A stretch of DNA of 18,672 nucleotides from NCBI GenBank assembly GCA_030637505.1, contig DAOWGJ010000217.1:1-18672 (forward strand), given 5' to 3'. A program made the translations under genes and the position numbers. This DNA is from Holophagae bacterium (GTDB lineage: Bacteria > Acidobacteriota > Thermoanaerobaculia > Thermoanaerobaculales > Sulfomarinibacteraceae). The notes beneath the pieces are model-generated. The model ran no database searches, was not told the origin of the DNA, and saw only the letters and a program-made list of their open reading frames with translations. Shown here piece after piece: positions 1-6,627 of the stretch; position 1 is the stretch's first letter; every line of letters starts with the position of its first letter.

Positions 1-449
1 CACGCTATGAAAAACTCCGGGACCAGCTTCGCAACCGGTATCGCGCATCTCTTCCGGGCCTCAATGAGGCGGATGTTGGCGGTATTGACACCGTTCACGC
101 CGAGCATCCGCTTGGAGATCTGAAGGGCATTGTAAAACTCGGCGCCGCTTGAGAAGCCGTAACGGAGATCCGACCGGGAATTGGTTCGGTCAAGCAGGAA
201 GAACTTAAGGTCAGGCGCCTGTCGATAGTGCCGGAACAGGAGCACGTCGATTCCGGCAACGCCGCACCCGATATCGAGGATCCGCATGGCCTTGGACGGC
301 AGGAAGGGGCGCATCGAGGCGTAATCCTCGTCAATCATCCGCACGAATTCGCGCTTGATGGTGCCGCTTCGTAAAGCCGAGTCAACGGCCAACTTCAGAC
401 CTGCCGGCAGCCTGAGCCTCCGTGCAATTCCGTTAAACCGCTGCAGCAT
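1..449 (-). CDS. SAM-dependent methyltransferase, partial (cut by left edge)
   Basis: The frame stays open to the left edge, so the C-terminal part is missing. It contains a class I methyltransferase motif I, ILDIGCGVAGIDVLLF, which is the SAM-binding glycine loop, about 50 residues in. A stretch ending in FFLLDRTNS follows, where the acidic residue after strand beta-2 normally contacts the ribose of SAM. By location it probably methylates a sugar or a lipid-linked intermediate, but the substrate cannot be read from the fragment. The start is uncertain. I chose the ATG at 449, but in-frame GTG codons at 476 and 521 are possible and the frame stays open further upstream. None has a good ribosome binding site. 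A TATATT box (minus strand of 528-533) could be a -10 element. The gene lies about 270 bp downstream of the sulfatase-fold gene on the same strand. Confidence 0.72.
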   Translation of the reverse strand, partial: MLQRFNGIARRLRLPAGLKLAVDSALRSGTIKREFVRMIDEDYASMRPFLPSKAMRILDIGCGVAGIDVLLFRHYRQAPDLKFFLLDRTNSRSDLRYGFSSGAEFYNALQISKRMLGVNGVNTANIRLIEARKRCAIPVAKLVPEFFIA

Positions 450-718
450 CGGCCGCTGGAGAAGAATGTAACGCACAGCTCGATAGGGGACGATCAGGGA
501 TGATGGATGTCCGGCTTGCACGGGGCCAATATAGCATCGCCCCCGCTCCCGTTCGCCCTGATATGAACAGGGTCTCGGCTCGGACCGACCTGAGAAGCTT
601 CTCCTCTCCTCGATAGATTGAGCGGTGTTCACACTGCTTCCGAGAAGCCCTCCGATTCGAGGGCAACCTGATCCAGACCACACTCGAGGCAACGGGGCCG
701 GCGTTGCGCACTTCGACC
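450..718. other. intergenic gap between sulfatase-like gene and methyltransferase gene
   Basis: This 269-bp stretch separates two minus-strand genes. I see no convincing gene in it. If the methyltransferase starts at the GTG at 521, the gap shrinks to 197 bp. The only motif noted is TATATT on the minus strand of 528-533, without a good -35 partner. No clear terminator follows the sulfatase stop codon. Confidence 0.4.
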
Positions 719-2173
719 CTACTCCACGTATCCCAGTGCCTTCATCTGCTCGAGGATCTCCTCATCATCCACGTCGGGAACTCCGGTTCGGCGGACCTCC
801 TCCCGATTCTCGCGGAGCCGGCGATTCTCTTCCCTGATCTCGAGCAGTCGGGCCTCGAGGCGCGCCACCATGTCGGGATGGTCGCCGGAAATGTCCGCCG
901 CCTCGCCCGGATCCGTTTCGAGACGGTAAAGCGCCTTCGATCCGTCGAACCCCATGATCAGCTTGAAGCCGCCGTCCAGGATGGCGTCCTTCTGCAGCTG
1001 TTGGTGAGCGGCCATGAAATAGACTGGGGCGGGATCAGGAGCCCGGCCCTGGATCAGACCGATGTAACTGTTCCCCTGCACCTCACCCGGCAAGGTGACC
1101 CCCAGCAGCTCTGCCAGGGTGGGCGCCAGGCCGACATGCGACACCGGGGTTTCCACCCTTCGCCCGGCGGTAATCCCGGGTCCACTGATGATCAGGGGAA
1201 CATGGACCATCTCCTCGAAGTAGGTGTTGCCGTGGGAAGGGAAACCGTGCTCCCAGAAGGCCTCACCGTGGTCGGAAGTCAAGACGACGATCGTATTGCG
1301 GTGCAGCCCGCGGTGCTCCAGCATGTTCAGGATGTAGCCCACCCGACGGTCTACGAACTCGACCTCGGCCCGGTAGAGCGCTTCGATGTATACCTTTTCC
1401 CGTTCGTCGAGGTCATAGGTGAGCTTCTTCAGCTGCCAGGAATTGAGCTTGGTGTAAAAACCTGGCTCCCGAGGCAGCGGCTCACCGCTGGTGTCGATCC
1501 TTCGTCTGAACCCGCGCGGTGGGTCGTATTCGCCGTGGGGGTCAAGGACCCAAGTAAGGAGGCAGAAGGGCCTCCCGGACGGCGCCTTCAGCAGGTAGTG
1601 GAGCAACGAGAAGAGCTTGGGGGTGTTTCGAACGGCCGGTCCGACTACCGATTCCACCGAAGCTCTCTGCGCCGCCGTGACCGCCACAGGGTCCAGTTCC
1701 ACGAAGCCCTGGAGGCTGTTCGATTGACGGGGAAACTGATTTTGCAGGGCCATCCGCAACTCGTAACCCACGCTCTCGAGCGCTTCGGAAAACAGCTCTT
1801 CTTCCTCGGGAACTTCGACCACGGTCACCGGGTTCGGTTTCGGCCGCCTTTCCGGAAAGAACTGTCTGACGCTTCCGTTGTACGAGCCTGGGTAGTTGCC
1901 GGTGAACATGCTCACCGCCGCCGGCCAGGTCCAGGGAGTGGTGGTGTAGCACCGTTCGAAGAGGATGCCGCCTTCAGCCAGCCGGTCGATATTCGGCGTC
2001 TGTGCCGCCCCCCCGTAACAGCCGAGCACGTCGGCCCGCAGCGCGTCAGAGACGATTATCAGCAGGTTGTGGTGCGCCGATTCCCCGCCGGAGCAGGCCC
2101 CGGCCGCGGCGACGAGGGCTACGGTGAGGATGGCGCACACGGCACGCAAAACAGAGGCGGTGAAGGCTCTCAT
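719..2173 (-). CDS. sulfatase-fold hydrolase, predicted lipoprotein
   Basis: This 484-residue protein belongs to the sulfatase/alkaline phosphatase superfamily. The N-terminus is hydrophobic (about residues 10-26) and ends in AAGAC, a plausible lipobox with Cys27, so the protein is probably anchored in the envelope. Metal-binding motifs are in family order: VSDALRAD (Asp43), LDPHGEY (Asp211, His213) and TSDHGE (Asp301, His302). The stretch aligning with the C/S-x-P-S-R nucleophile signature reads TWPAAVSMFTG, so Thr82 stands where the formylglycine Cys/Ser should be and the Arg is replaced by Ala. It may therefore be a phosphodiesterase or phosphotransferase rather than a true sulfatase. Residues from about 415 on are rich in Glu and Arg, and the protein ends in KALGYVE. 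It diverges from a second sulfatase-fold gene. The ATG at 2173 is the natural start because it gives the signal sequence, though no strong Shine-Dalgarno is seen. Confidence 0.88.
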   Translation of the reverse strand: MRAFTASVLRAVCAILTVALVAAAGACSGGESAHHNLLIIVSDALRADVLGCYGGAAQTPNIDRLAEGGILFERCYTTTPWTWPAAVSMFTGNYPGSYNGSVRQFFPERRPKPNPVTVVEVPEEEELFSEALESVGYELRMALQNQFPRQSNSLQGFVELDPVAVTAAQRASVESVVGPAVRNTPKLFSLLHYLLKAPSGRPFCLLTWVLDPHGEYDPPRGFRRRIDTSGEPLPREPGFYTKLNSWQLKKLTYDLDEREKVYIEALYRAEVEFVDRRVGYILNMLEHRGLHRNTIVVLTSDHGEAFWEHGFPSHGNTYFEEMVHVPLIISGPGITAGRRVETPVSHVGLAPTLAELLGVTLPGEVQGNSYIGLIQGRAPDPAPVYFMAAHQQLQKDAILDGGFKLIMGFDGSKALYRLETDPGEAADISGDHPDMVARLEARLLEIREENRRLRENREEVRRTGVPDVDDEEILEQMKALGYVE

Positions 2174-2263
2174 CGGCAGCGTCGTCCGAGTAACGGTTGG
2201 AAAACCGGTGGGGGGCCCGCAGCGGCCGGCCGTCCCTGCCGTCGGCAGAGAGGGAAAAAATCA

Positions 2264-2283
2264 ATCAAAATCATAGTTTTGAT
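2264..2283. promoter_or_regulatory. operator-like palindrome over minus-strand -10 box
   Basis: ATCAAAA and TTTTGAT form a perfect 7-bp inverted repeat around a 6-nt spacer. On the minus strand, TATGAT (2275-2270, 5 of 6 matches to the sigma-70 -10 consensus) lies inside it, about 95 bp upstream of the lipoprotein sulfatase-like gene. A dimeric regulator binding here would cover that -10 element. The -35 is weak. The regulatory role is inference. Confidence 0.4.
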
Positions 2284-2434
2284 GTCATCCTGATCCAGAT
2301 GCTCAACGATAACAGAGCCGGTTTCTGGTATCCAGGCGCACCAAGTCCTGTCTCCAGAGGAGATGAAGGGTCCAATCCTGCCGGATATTGGCATTCCCCA
2401 ACACAAAGGCAAATTCCACTCTGGCCTCCAGGGG

Positions 2435-2464
2435 TTGTCTCCCTGACCCCTGCATCCGTAAGAT
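2435..2464 (+). promoter_or_regulatory. candidate sigma-70-type promoter for sulfatase-like gene and flippase
   Basis: TTGTCT (2435-2440) and TAAGAT (2459-2464) are 18 bp apart, each with 4 of 6 consensus matches. Initiation would fall near 2471 and leave a leader of about 20 nt before the GTG at 2493. This agrees with the GTG being the true start. The match is modest. Confidence 0.3.
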
Positions 2465-2492
2465 AGCGATTGTCTCTCTGGGGGTAGCATTC

Positions 2493-3896
2493 GTGACTGC
2501 TGAGAATCTGGTCCTGATAACCGTCGACGCCCTCCGTCACGATGCCCTTGGCTGCGTCGGTTCGAGCTATGCCTCGACGCCCAATCTGAATGCCCTTGCG
2601 CTCAATGGGGTTCTCTTCGAACAGGCGATCTCGAATGGACCTCGGACCCAGGCCTCGTTCCCTTCGATCATGGGCTCCCTGTATCCACTGGTCGCCGGGG
2701 AACGGCGAGGTCTACCGCTCGAGGCGACGACCCTCGCCGAGGCGGCTTCAGGCACCGGGCTTACGACGGCCGGCTTCAATCCGTCCAATCCCTTCCTGAC
2801 TCGGGAAACCGGATACGATCGTGGTTTCGACCTTTTCATCGACTTTTGGGATGTGCACGACCGGAGGGGTTCTGCCGGGAAGACCGGGGGCCTTGCGACG
2901 ATGAAGAAGAAAATCCACGACTCGATCGGGAGGCAAAGCCTCGGTTTCCTGATGCTCTTACAGGCCCTGTTGTTGGAAGAAGGCGGCCAGAACCTGACCG
3001 GCCGCTTCCTCACCGACCGGGCCACGGCCTGGCTTCAGGCACAGGATGGTCCATTTTTCCTATGGCTGCACTTCATGGATGTTCACTTCCCCTACCAGCC
3101 CCTTCCGGGCCGCCGCACCTTCAGGGACAGACTGTCCTTCCTGAATGGGATGGCCGGCCTGACCGCCGGAAGGCCCGCACCGGCCGTCAACGCACTCAAG
3201 AGACTCTACGGCGACCGAGTGGATCTGGTTGACGGATACATCGGAGAGATTATCGACAGCTTGAAAGACCTGGGCCTGAAGGAAAAAACCACCGTAGTCG
3301 TCACCTCGGACCACGGCGAACAATTGGGCGAACACGGGCGCTGGGCTCACGGACCCGACCTTCACGAGGAGTTGATCAGAGTCCCGTTGATTCTCAGCGG
3401 TCCCGGCCTGACTGGGCCTCGGCGAATCGACCGCCAAGTGGAGTTGCTGGGCCTGGCGCCAACCCTGTTGGACCTCCTCGGAATTCCCGCGCCACCCTCC
3501 TTCCTCGGTTCGAGCTTCGCCCCCCTGGCTCTCGCCCGCTCCGGCAACGGCTCGGACATCATCTTCAGCGAGACAATGCACTGTGGCAGTCGACTCAGTC
3601 GCTCAGGCATCTCCGACACCTTTACGGTCTCAAGCTGCCGAGAAGCCGGCTGGAAGTTCATCCACGATACCGAGGATAACGGCGAGGAACTCTACGACCT
3701 GGGCGCGGACCCGGATGAACGGACGAATGTGGTCCTTCAACACCCTGATCGGGCGGCTCACTTCCGCCACCTGATCGACCGGCACCGGCGAGACACTTCC
3801 TCTCTGGCCTCAGCCTATGAGTGCGACGGTAAACGAAGTTCGATGCCGGACGACGCTGAAATGCGCAGACGGCTCGCAGCACTGGGCTACCTCTGA
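2493..3896 (+). CDS. sulfatase-fold hydrolase, predicted cytoplasmic
   Basis: This sulfatase/alkaline phosphatase superfamily protein has 467 residues from the chosen start. Motifs in order are LITVDALRHD (Asp12, Asp17), FMDVHFPY (Asp196, His198) and TSDHGEQLGEHG (Asp273, His274). The nucleophile region reads NGPRTQASFPSIMG, with Thr52 and no Cys. Ser55 is a second candidate nucleophile. A formylglycine-dependent sulfatase would need Cys or Ser in C/S-x-P-S-R, so a phosphoesterase or transferase role is possible. The protein ends in AALGYL, like the ALGYVE end of the divergent neighbour. The start is the GTG at 2493, preceded by GGGGG at a suitable distance and just downstream of a candidate promoter. 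An in-frame ATG at 2388 would add 35 residues upstream of the conserved strand. With the GTG start there is no signal peptide. The stop is one base before the flippase ATG, so the two are probably co-translated. Confidence 0.86.
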   Translation: MTAENLVLITVDALRHDALGCVGSSYASTPNLNALALNGVLFEQAISNGPRTQASFPSIMGSLYPLVAGERRGLPLEATTLAEAASGTGLTTAGFNPSNPFLTRETGYDRGFDLFIDFWDVHDRRGSAGKTGGLATMKKKIHDSIGRQSLGFLMLLQALLLEEGGQNLTGRFLTDRATAWLQAQDGPFFLWLHFMDVHFPYQPLPGRRTFRDRLSFLNGMAGLTAGRPAPAVNALKRLYGDRVDLVDGYIGEIIDSLKDLGLKEKTTVVVTSDHGEQLGEHGRWAHGPDLHEELIRVPLILSGPGLTGPRRIDRQVELLGLAPTLLDLLGIPAPPSFLGSSFAPLALARSGNGSDIIFSETMHCGSRLSRSGISDTFTVSSCREAGWKFIHDTEDNGEELYDLGADPDERTNVVLQHPDRAAHFRHLIDRHRRDTSSLASAYECDGKRSSMPDDAEMRRRLAALGYL

Positions 3897-3897
3897 G

Positions 3898-5379
3898 ATG
3901 GGCGGTGATTCGACGAAGACCTTGGCGATTCGCGGCGCCACCTGGGCAACCGTAGGGGTCGGACTGCAAAGGGTCGTCCAGACCCTGTCGGTCCTTTTCC
4001 TGGCACGCCTGTTGGTACCGGAGGATTTCGGGCTGGTCGCGATCGCCGTCCTGATTCTCAACATCGTCAACCGTGCCAAAACACTGGGCCTTAATACGGC
4101 GCTGGTCCAGCACGATGGCGACGACCGGAAGGCGGCTGACGCTTGCTTCATCATCAACGGATGCCTGACCGCAATCACGATCGGCATCGTCCTGGCCGCC
4201 TCCCCGTTGGCCTCCCGGTTCTTCGATGACCCCCGGGCGGGGTCGCTCCTGGCCCTGATGTCCCTCCGGCTGATTCCCCAGGCATTGGCGGCCGTTCCCT
4301 CGGCATTGGCGGTCAAGGCCTTGAACTTTCGTAAGCAGGCGCTGATTCAAGCAGCTGACGGATTGATCAGCGCCGTCGTCTCCGTCATCCTGGCACTCTC
4401 CGGGTGGGGACCCTGGGCGCTCGTCGCCGGATTCCTGGCCGGGTCCACCGCAAACGCAGTTCTATGGTGGATTCGGCCAGGCTGGAACCCTCGGTGGCAT
4501 CTCGACCGAGAGGTCGCCGCACGGCTGATGCACGCGAGCGTTCGTATCTGGTCAGCAGCGAATCTGGCCTTTCTCATCGATGGGGCCAACCGACTGTTCA
4601 TCGGAGGCCTGCTCGGTCTGGTCCAGTTGGGATACTACGAAATCGTCAGCCGGATCGTGCACGCCCCGGTCCAGAGCCTCCTGGGAATCCACGACCGGGT
4701 TGCCATCTCGGCCTTCTGCAGGGAACGGGACGATCGGGAAAAGGTCGGTCGGTGGTTCCTCCGCCTGTCCGGGCTCTTGCTAATTCTGACCTCCCTCATT
4801 GCCGGGCCGTTGTTCCTCTTTCCGGAAATCCTGATCATCACGGTCTTCGGACCAAGCTGGGAGGCTGCAATCAGGCCCGCGCGTGCACTTGCCGTGTTCG
4901 TACTACTCGCTCCCCTGGTTTCCACGGCGCCCGTCTACATCGCCGCCCAGCGAACCGGCCTGTTGCTTCGATTCACCACGATCCGGACTGTCATCACCGT
5001 AGGCCTGCTCTTCGCCGCGGCCCATGTCAGTCTGACGGCCGTGTGTGCCGCCGAGAGTCTCACCGCCCTTGTGTTCACACCGATCAACATTGTCCTGGTA
5101 TCACGAATGACCGGCCTGCGAATCAAGGCGGTTCTCTCAACGTTGTCGGTTCCCGCAGCAGGCCTGTGCGCGTTTGCCGCCTCAGCCCTTGGCGTTCGGT
5201 TTTTCTTTCCAAACAGCTTTACCCAACCGGGCATCGGTCCTCTCTTCGGAATCCTCACGCCCTCGGTCGTTGCCCTGACTCTGACAATCTTTGCCATGCG
5301 GCCCCACTTGGTCGGCGAGGTTCGGGCGATTGTGTCCAATGCGGTTGGGGCCGGCGTCAGCGCCTCTGACACTCGCTGA
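3898..5379 (+). CDS. oligosaccharide flippase, MOP superfamily (Wzx/WzxC-like)
   Basis: This 493-residue integral membrane protein has a dozen or more hydrophobic segments spread along its length and the typical N-terminus of lipopolysaccharide/exopolysaccharide translocases: an amphipathic start, then ATWATVGVGLQRVVQTLSVL and ARLLVPEDFGLVAIA. The ARLL-x-PEDFGL pattern is characteristic of the family. Known members flip undecaprenyl-linked oligosaccharides from the cytoplasmic to the outer face of the inner membrane, and I infer the same role for the glycan made by this locus. The ATG at 3898 follows the upstream stop by one base (TGAGATG), implying coupling with the sulfatase-like gene, so the longer in-frame extension from 3817 was rejected. 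The last 23 bp overlap the convergent radical SAM gene. Confidence 0.9.
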   Translation: MGGDSTKTLAIRGATWATVGVGLQRVVQTLSVLFLARLLVPEDFGLVAIAVLILNIVNRAKTLGLNTALVQHDGDDRKAADACFIINGCLTAITIGIVLAASPLASRFFDDPRAGSLLALMSLRLIPQALAAVPSALAVKALNFRKQALIQAADGLISAVVSVILALSGWGPWALVAGFLAGSTANAVLWWIRPGWNPRWHLDREVAARLMHASVRIWSAANLAFLIDGANRLFIGGLLGLVQLGYYEIVSRIVHAPVQSLLGIHDRVAISAFCRERDDREKVGRWFLRLSGLLLILTSLIAGPLFLFPEILIITVFGPSWEAAIRPARALAVFVLLAPLVSTAPVYIAAQRTGLLLRFTTIRTVITVGLLFAAAHVSLTAVCAAESLTALVFTPINIVLVSRMTGLRIKAVLSTLSVPAAGLCAFAASALGVRFFFPNSFTQPGIGPLFGILTPSVVALTLTIFAMRPHLVGEVRAIVSNAVGAGVSASDTR

Positions 5380-6550
5380 GGTCGGCGGCATTCCATGCGT
5401 AGTGGACTTTCAACCCGTCCCCCTCGAGCTGGGATACAGCGCGGACGTGGTCCTGGGTGAAGACCGGGAACTGCGCGTGCGACTCCTGAGGCTTCGAATA
5501 TCCTCCGGGCGCGGTGGAACTCGTCAGGGTCAAAACGACACCGCCGCCGTAGGTGTTGATCAAATGCCGGTTGAATTCCAAGCTCTCTCTCGTCTGAAGC
5601 CACAGAATTCCATCGAAGAGCACCCGATCAAGAGCGATATTCAGCTCATACTCTTCGTCGGTGACAAGGTTGTCCCTGATCGCCATCGAACCGAGGAATC
5701 TGCCCTTGACCCGGGGGCTTCCGATGATGGAGAATCCCCTGCCCCAGCGCTCTTTCAGATGACGGTCGAAGAGATAGAGAATGGCCTCTTCCCTGCGCCA
5801 ATCGTGGAGGCCCTTCAAAAAGCCTCCGGCAACATGTGGGACGCCGACCTCGAGGGCCCGTTCGAAAGAGTCCAGGCGAAAACCCTGATGCCCCTTTGGC
5901 CCGGTGTTGACATGCAGCCGCGCATACTGGACCGGGTCGAATGTCTCCAGCCAGACAAGGAAGCATTCCAGTCCGGCGTTCTTCAGGTCCGTAAAACCCC
6001 GGGTGCACACCGGCGGGATGTTGCTGGTGATCATGCCGCCACCATTTGCCCCGATCCGCTCCTTGAGAATTTCGAAGTACCGAACGGTTGGAGCCAGGTC
6101 GAAGTGCTGGTCTGAGGGGTCAAACGGAGTCTGACGAACAAAGAGCTCCGGATCCTGGCTGCTGACCAGCTCGATGCTGCGATATCCCATGCCAAGGAGG
6201 GTGTCGACCTCTGCGCCAAACTCTTCGGAGGTCAAACGAACCCCATCACCTGTCGAAAAATCACAGTAGGCGCACTTGTTCTCGCAGATGCTGGAAAAAT
6301 AAAGCGGCGGCAAAAGAAGGATCTCGCCGTCTCGCGGCCGGGAATAGCTACGGGAAAAATCCAACACCACCCGAGCATTTTCTGAGTCCTCGAGGCCGTT
6401 GAGGAGCGTCACGATCTCGTCTTCGGTCAACCCCGCCCTCTCGGTCGCCTTGACGATCAAGCGCTCGGTCTCCCGCGGCCCGATCGGCGGCAGGTTCCCG
6501 ATCCGCGCCACACGCTCGATGCTCTCAGGAAGTCGTTGACTGAATTTCAT
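5357..6550 (-). CDS. radical SAM enzyme, ThiH/HydG-like
   Basis: This 397-residue radical SAM protein carries PPLYFSSICENKCAYCDFS, with Cys89, Cys93 and Cys96 as the C-x3-C-x2-C ligands of the 4Fe-4S cluster. The rest resembles 2-iminoacetate synthase (ThiH) and HydG: LETFDPVQYARLH, TGPKGHQGFRLDSFERAL, GGFLKGLHDWRREE, LQTRESLEFN and SSTAPGGYS all have ThiH counterparts. ThiH and HydG cleave tyrosine to dehydroglycine and p-cresol. Whether this protein uses tyrosine is unknown, and no thiamine or hydrogenase maturation gene is in the window. The C-terminus lacks the usual ThiH WKDWD-type ending. The ATG at 6550 is preceded by AGGA at a 9-nt spacing, so I preferred it to the longer in-frame start at 6592. 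The gene faces away from the CapK-like gene 77 bp off and converges on the flippase with a 23-bp overlap. Confidence 0.85.
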   Translation of the reverse strand: MKFSQRLPESIERVARIGNLPPIGPRETERLIVKATERAGLTEDEIVTLLNGLEDSENARVVLDFSRSYSRPRDGEILLLPPLYFSSICENKCAYCDFSTGDGVRLTSEEFGAEVDTLLGMGYRSIELVSSQDPELFVRQTPFDPSDQHFDLAPTVRYFEILKERIGANGGGMITSNIPPVCTRGFTDLKNAGLECFLVWLETFDPVQYARLHVNTGPKGHQGFRLDSFERALEVGVPHVAGGFLKGLHDWRREEAILYLFDRHLKERWGRGFSIIGSPRVKGRFLGSMAIRDNLVTDEEYELNIALDRVLFDGILWLQTRESLEFNRHLINTYGGGVVLTLTSSTAPGGYSKPQESHAQFPVFTQDHVRAVSQLEGDGLKVHYAWNAADLSECQRR

Positions 6551-6627
6551 ACTGCGGCATCCTAACAGGTCTTGACGGGTTGGGTTTATCATCTGGGAGT
6601 GGACCGACTTCCAACGGTGATTCGATA
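6551..6627. promoter_or_regulatory. short divergent intergenic region between ThiH-like and CapK-like genes
   Basis: This 77-bp gap must hold the start signals of both divergent genes. A perfect-looking plus-strand -35, TTGACG, lies at 6572-6577, but no good -10 follows at the right distance. On the minus strand, TTGGAA and TGATAA are 17 bp apart and match the consensus poorly. GGTGA at 6616-6620 fits as the ribosome binding site for the GTG at 6628. Confidence 0.3.

Larger units (their letters stand above)
2174..2492. promoter_or_regulatory. divergent promoter region between two sulfatase-like genes
   Basis: This 319-bp gap separates the divergent starts of the two sulfatase-fold genes and has no convincing gene of its own. 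It includes an AT-rich island (about 2251-2283) that is unusual in this GC-rich window. The island carries a perfect inverted repeat and a minus-strand -10-like hexamer. A plus-strand promoter-like pair lies near the right end. Both are listed separately. Confidence 0.5.

Noticed and set aside
704..2293. A 529-codon plus-strand open frame opposite the lipoprotein sulfatase-like gene
   Set aside because: The minus strand encodes all sulfatase-fold motifs in order. The plus frame has no recognisable family and is a GC-rich mirror.
2351..2363. TCTCC-AGA-GGAGA small palindrome in the divergent gap
   Set aside because: A 5-bp stem with a 3-nt loop is expected by chance in this composition and has no promoter landmark beside it.
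2388..2492. ATG at 2388 as the start of the second sulfatase-like gene
   Set aside because: The GTG at 2493 has a GGGGG ribosome binding site and a candidate promoter just upstream. The 35 extra residues do not resemble the family and would span that promoter.
5380..6115. Plus-strand open frame opposite the ThiH-like gene
   Set aside because: The minus strand carries the cysteine motif and the ThiH landmarks. The plus frame shows none of a known family.
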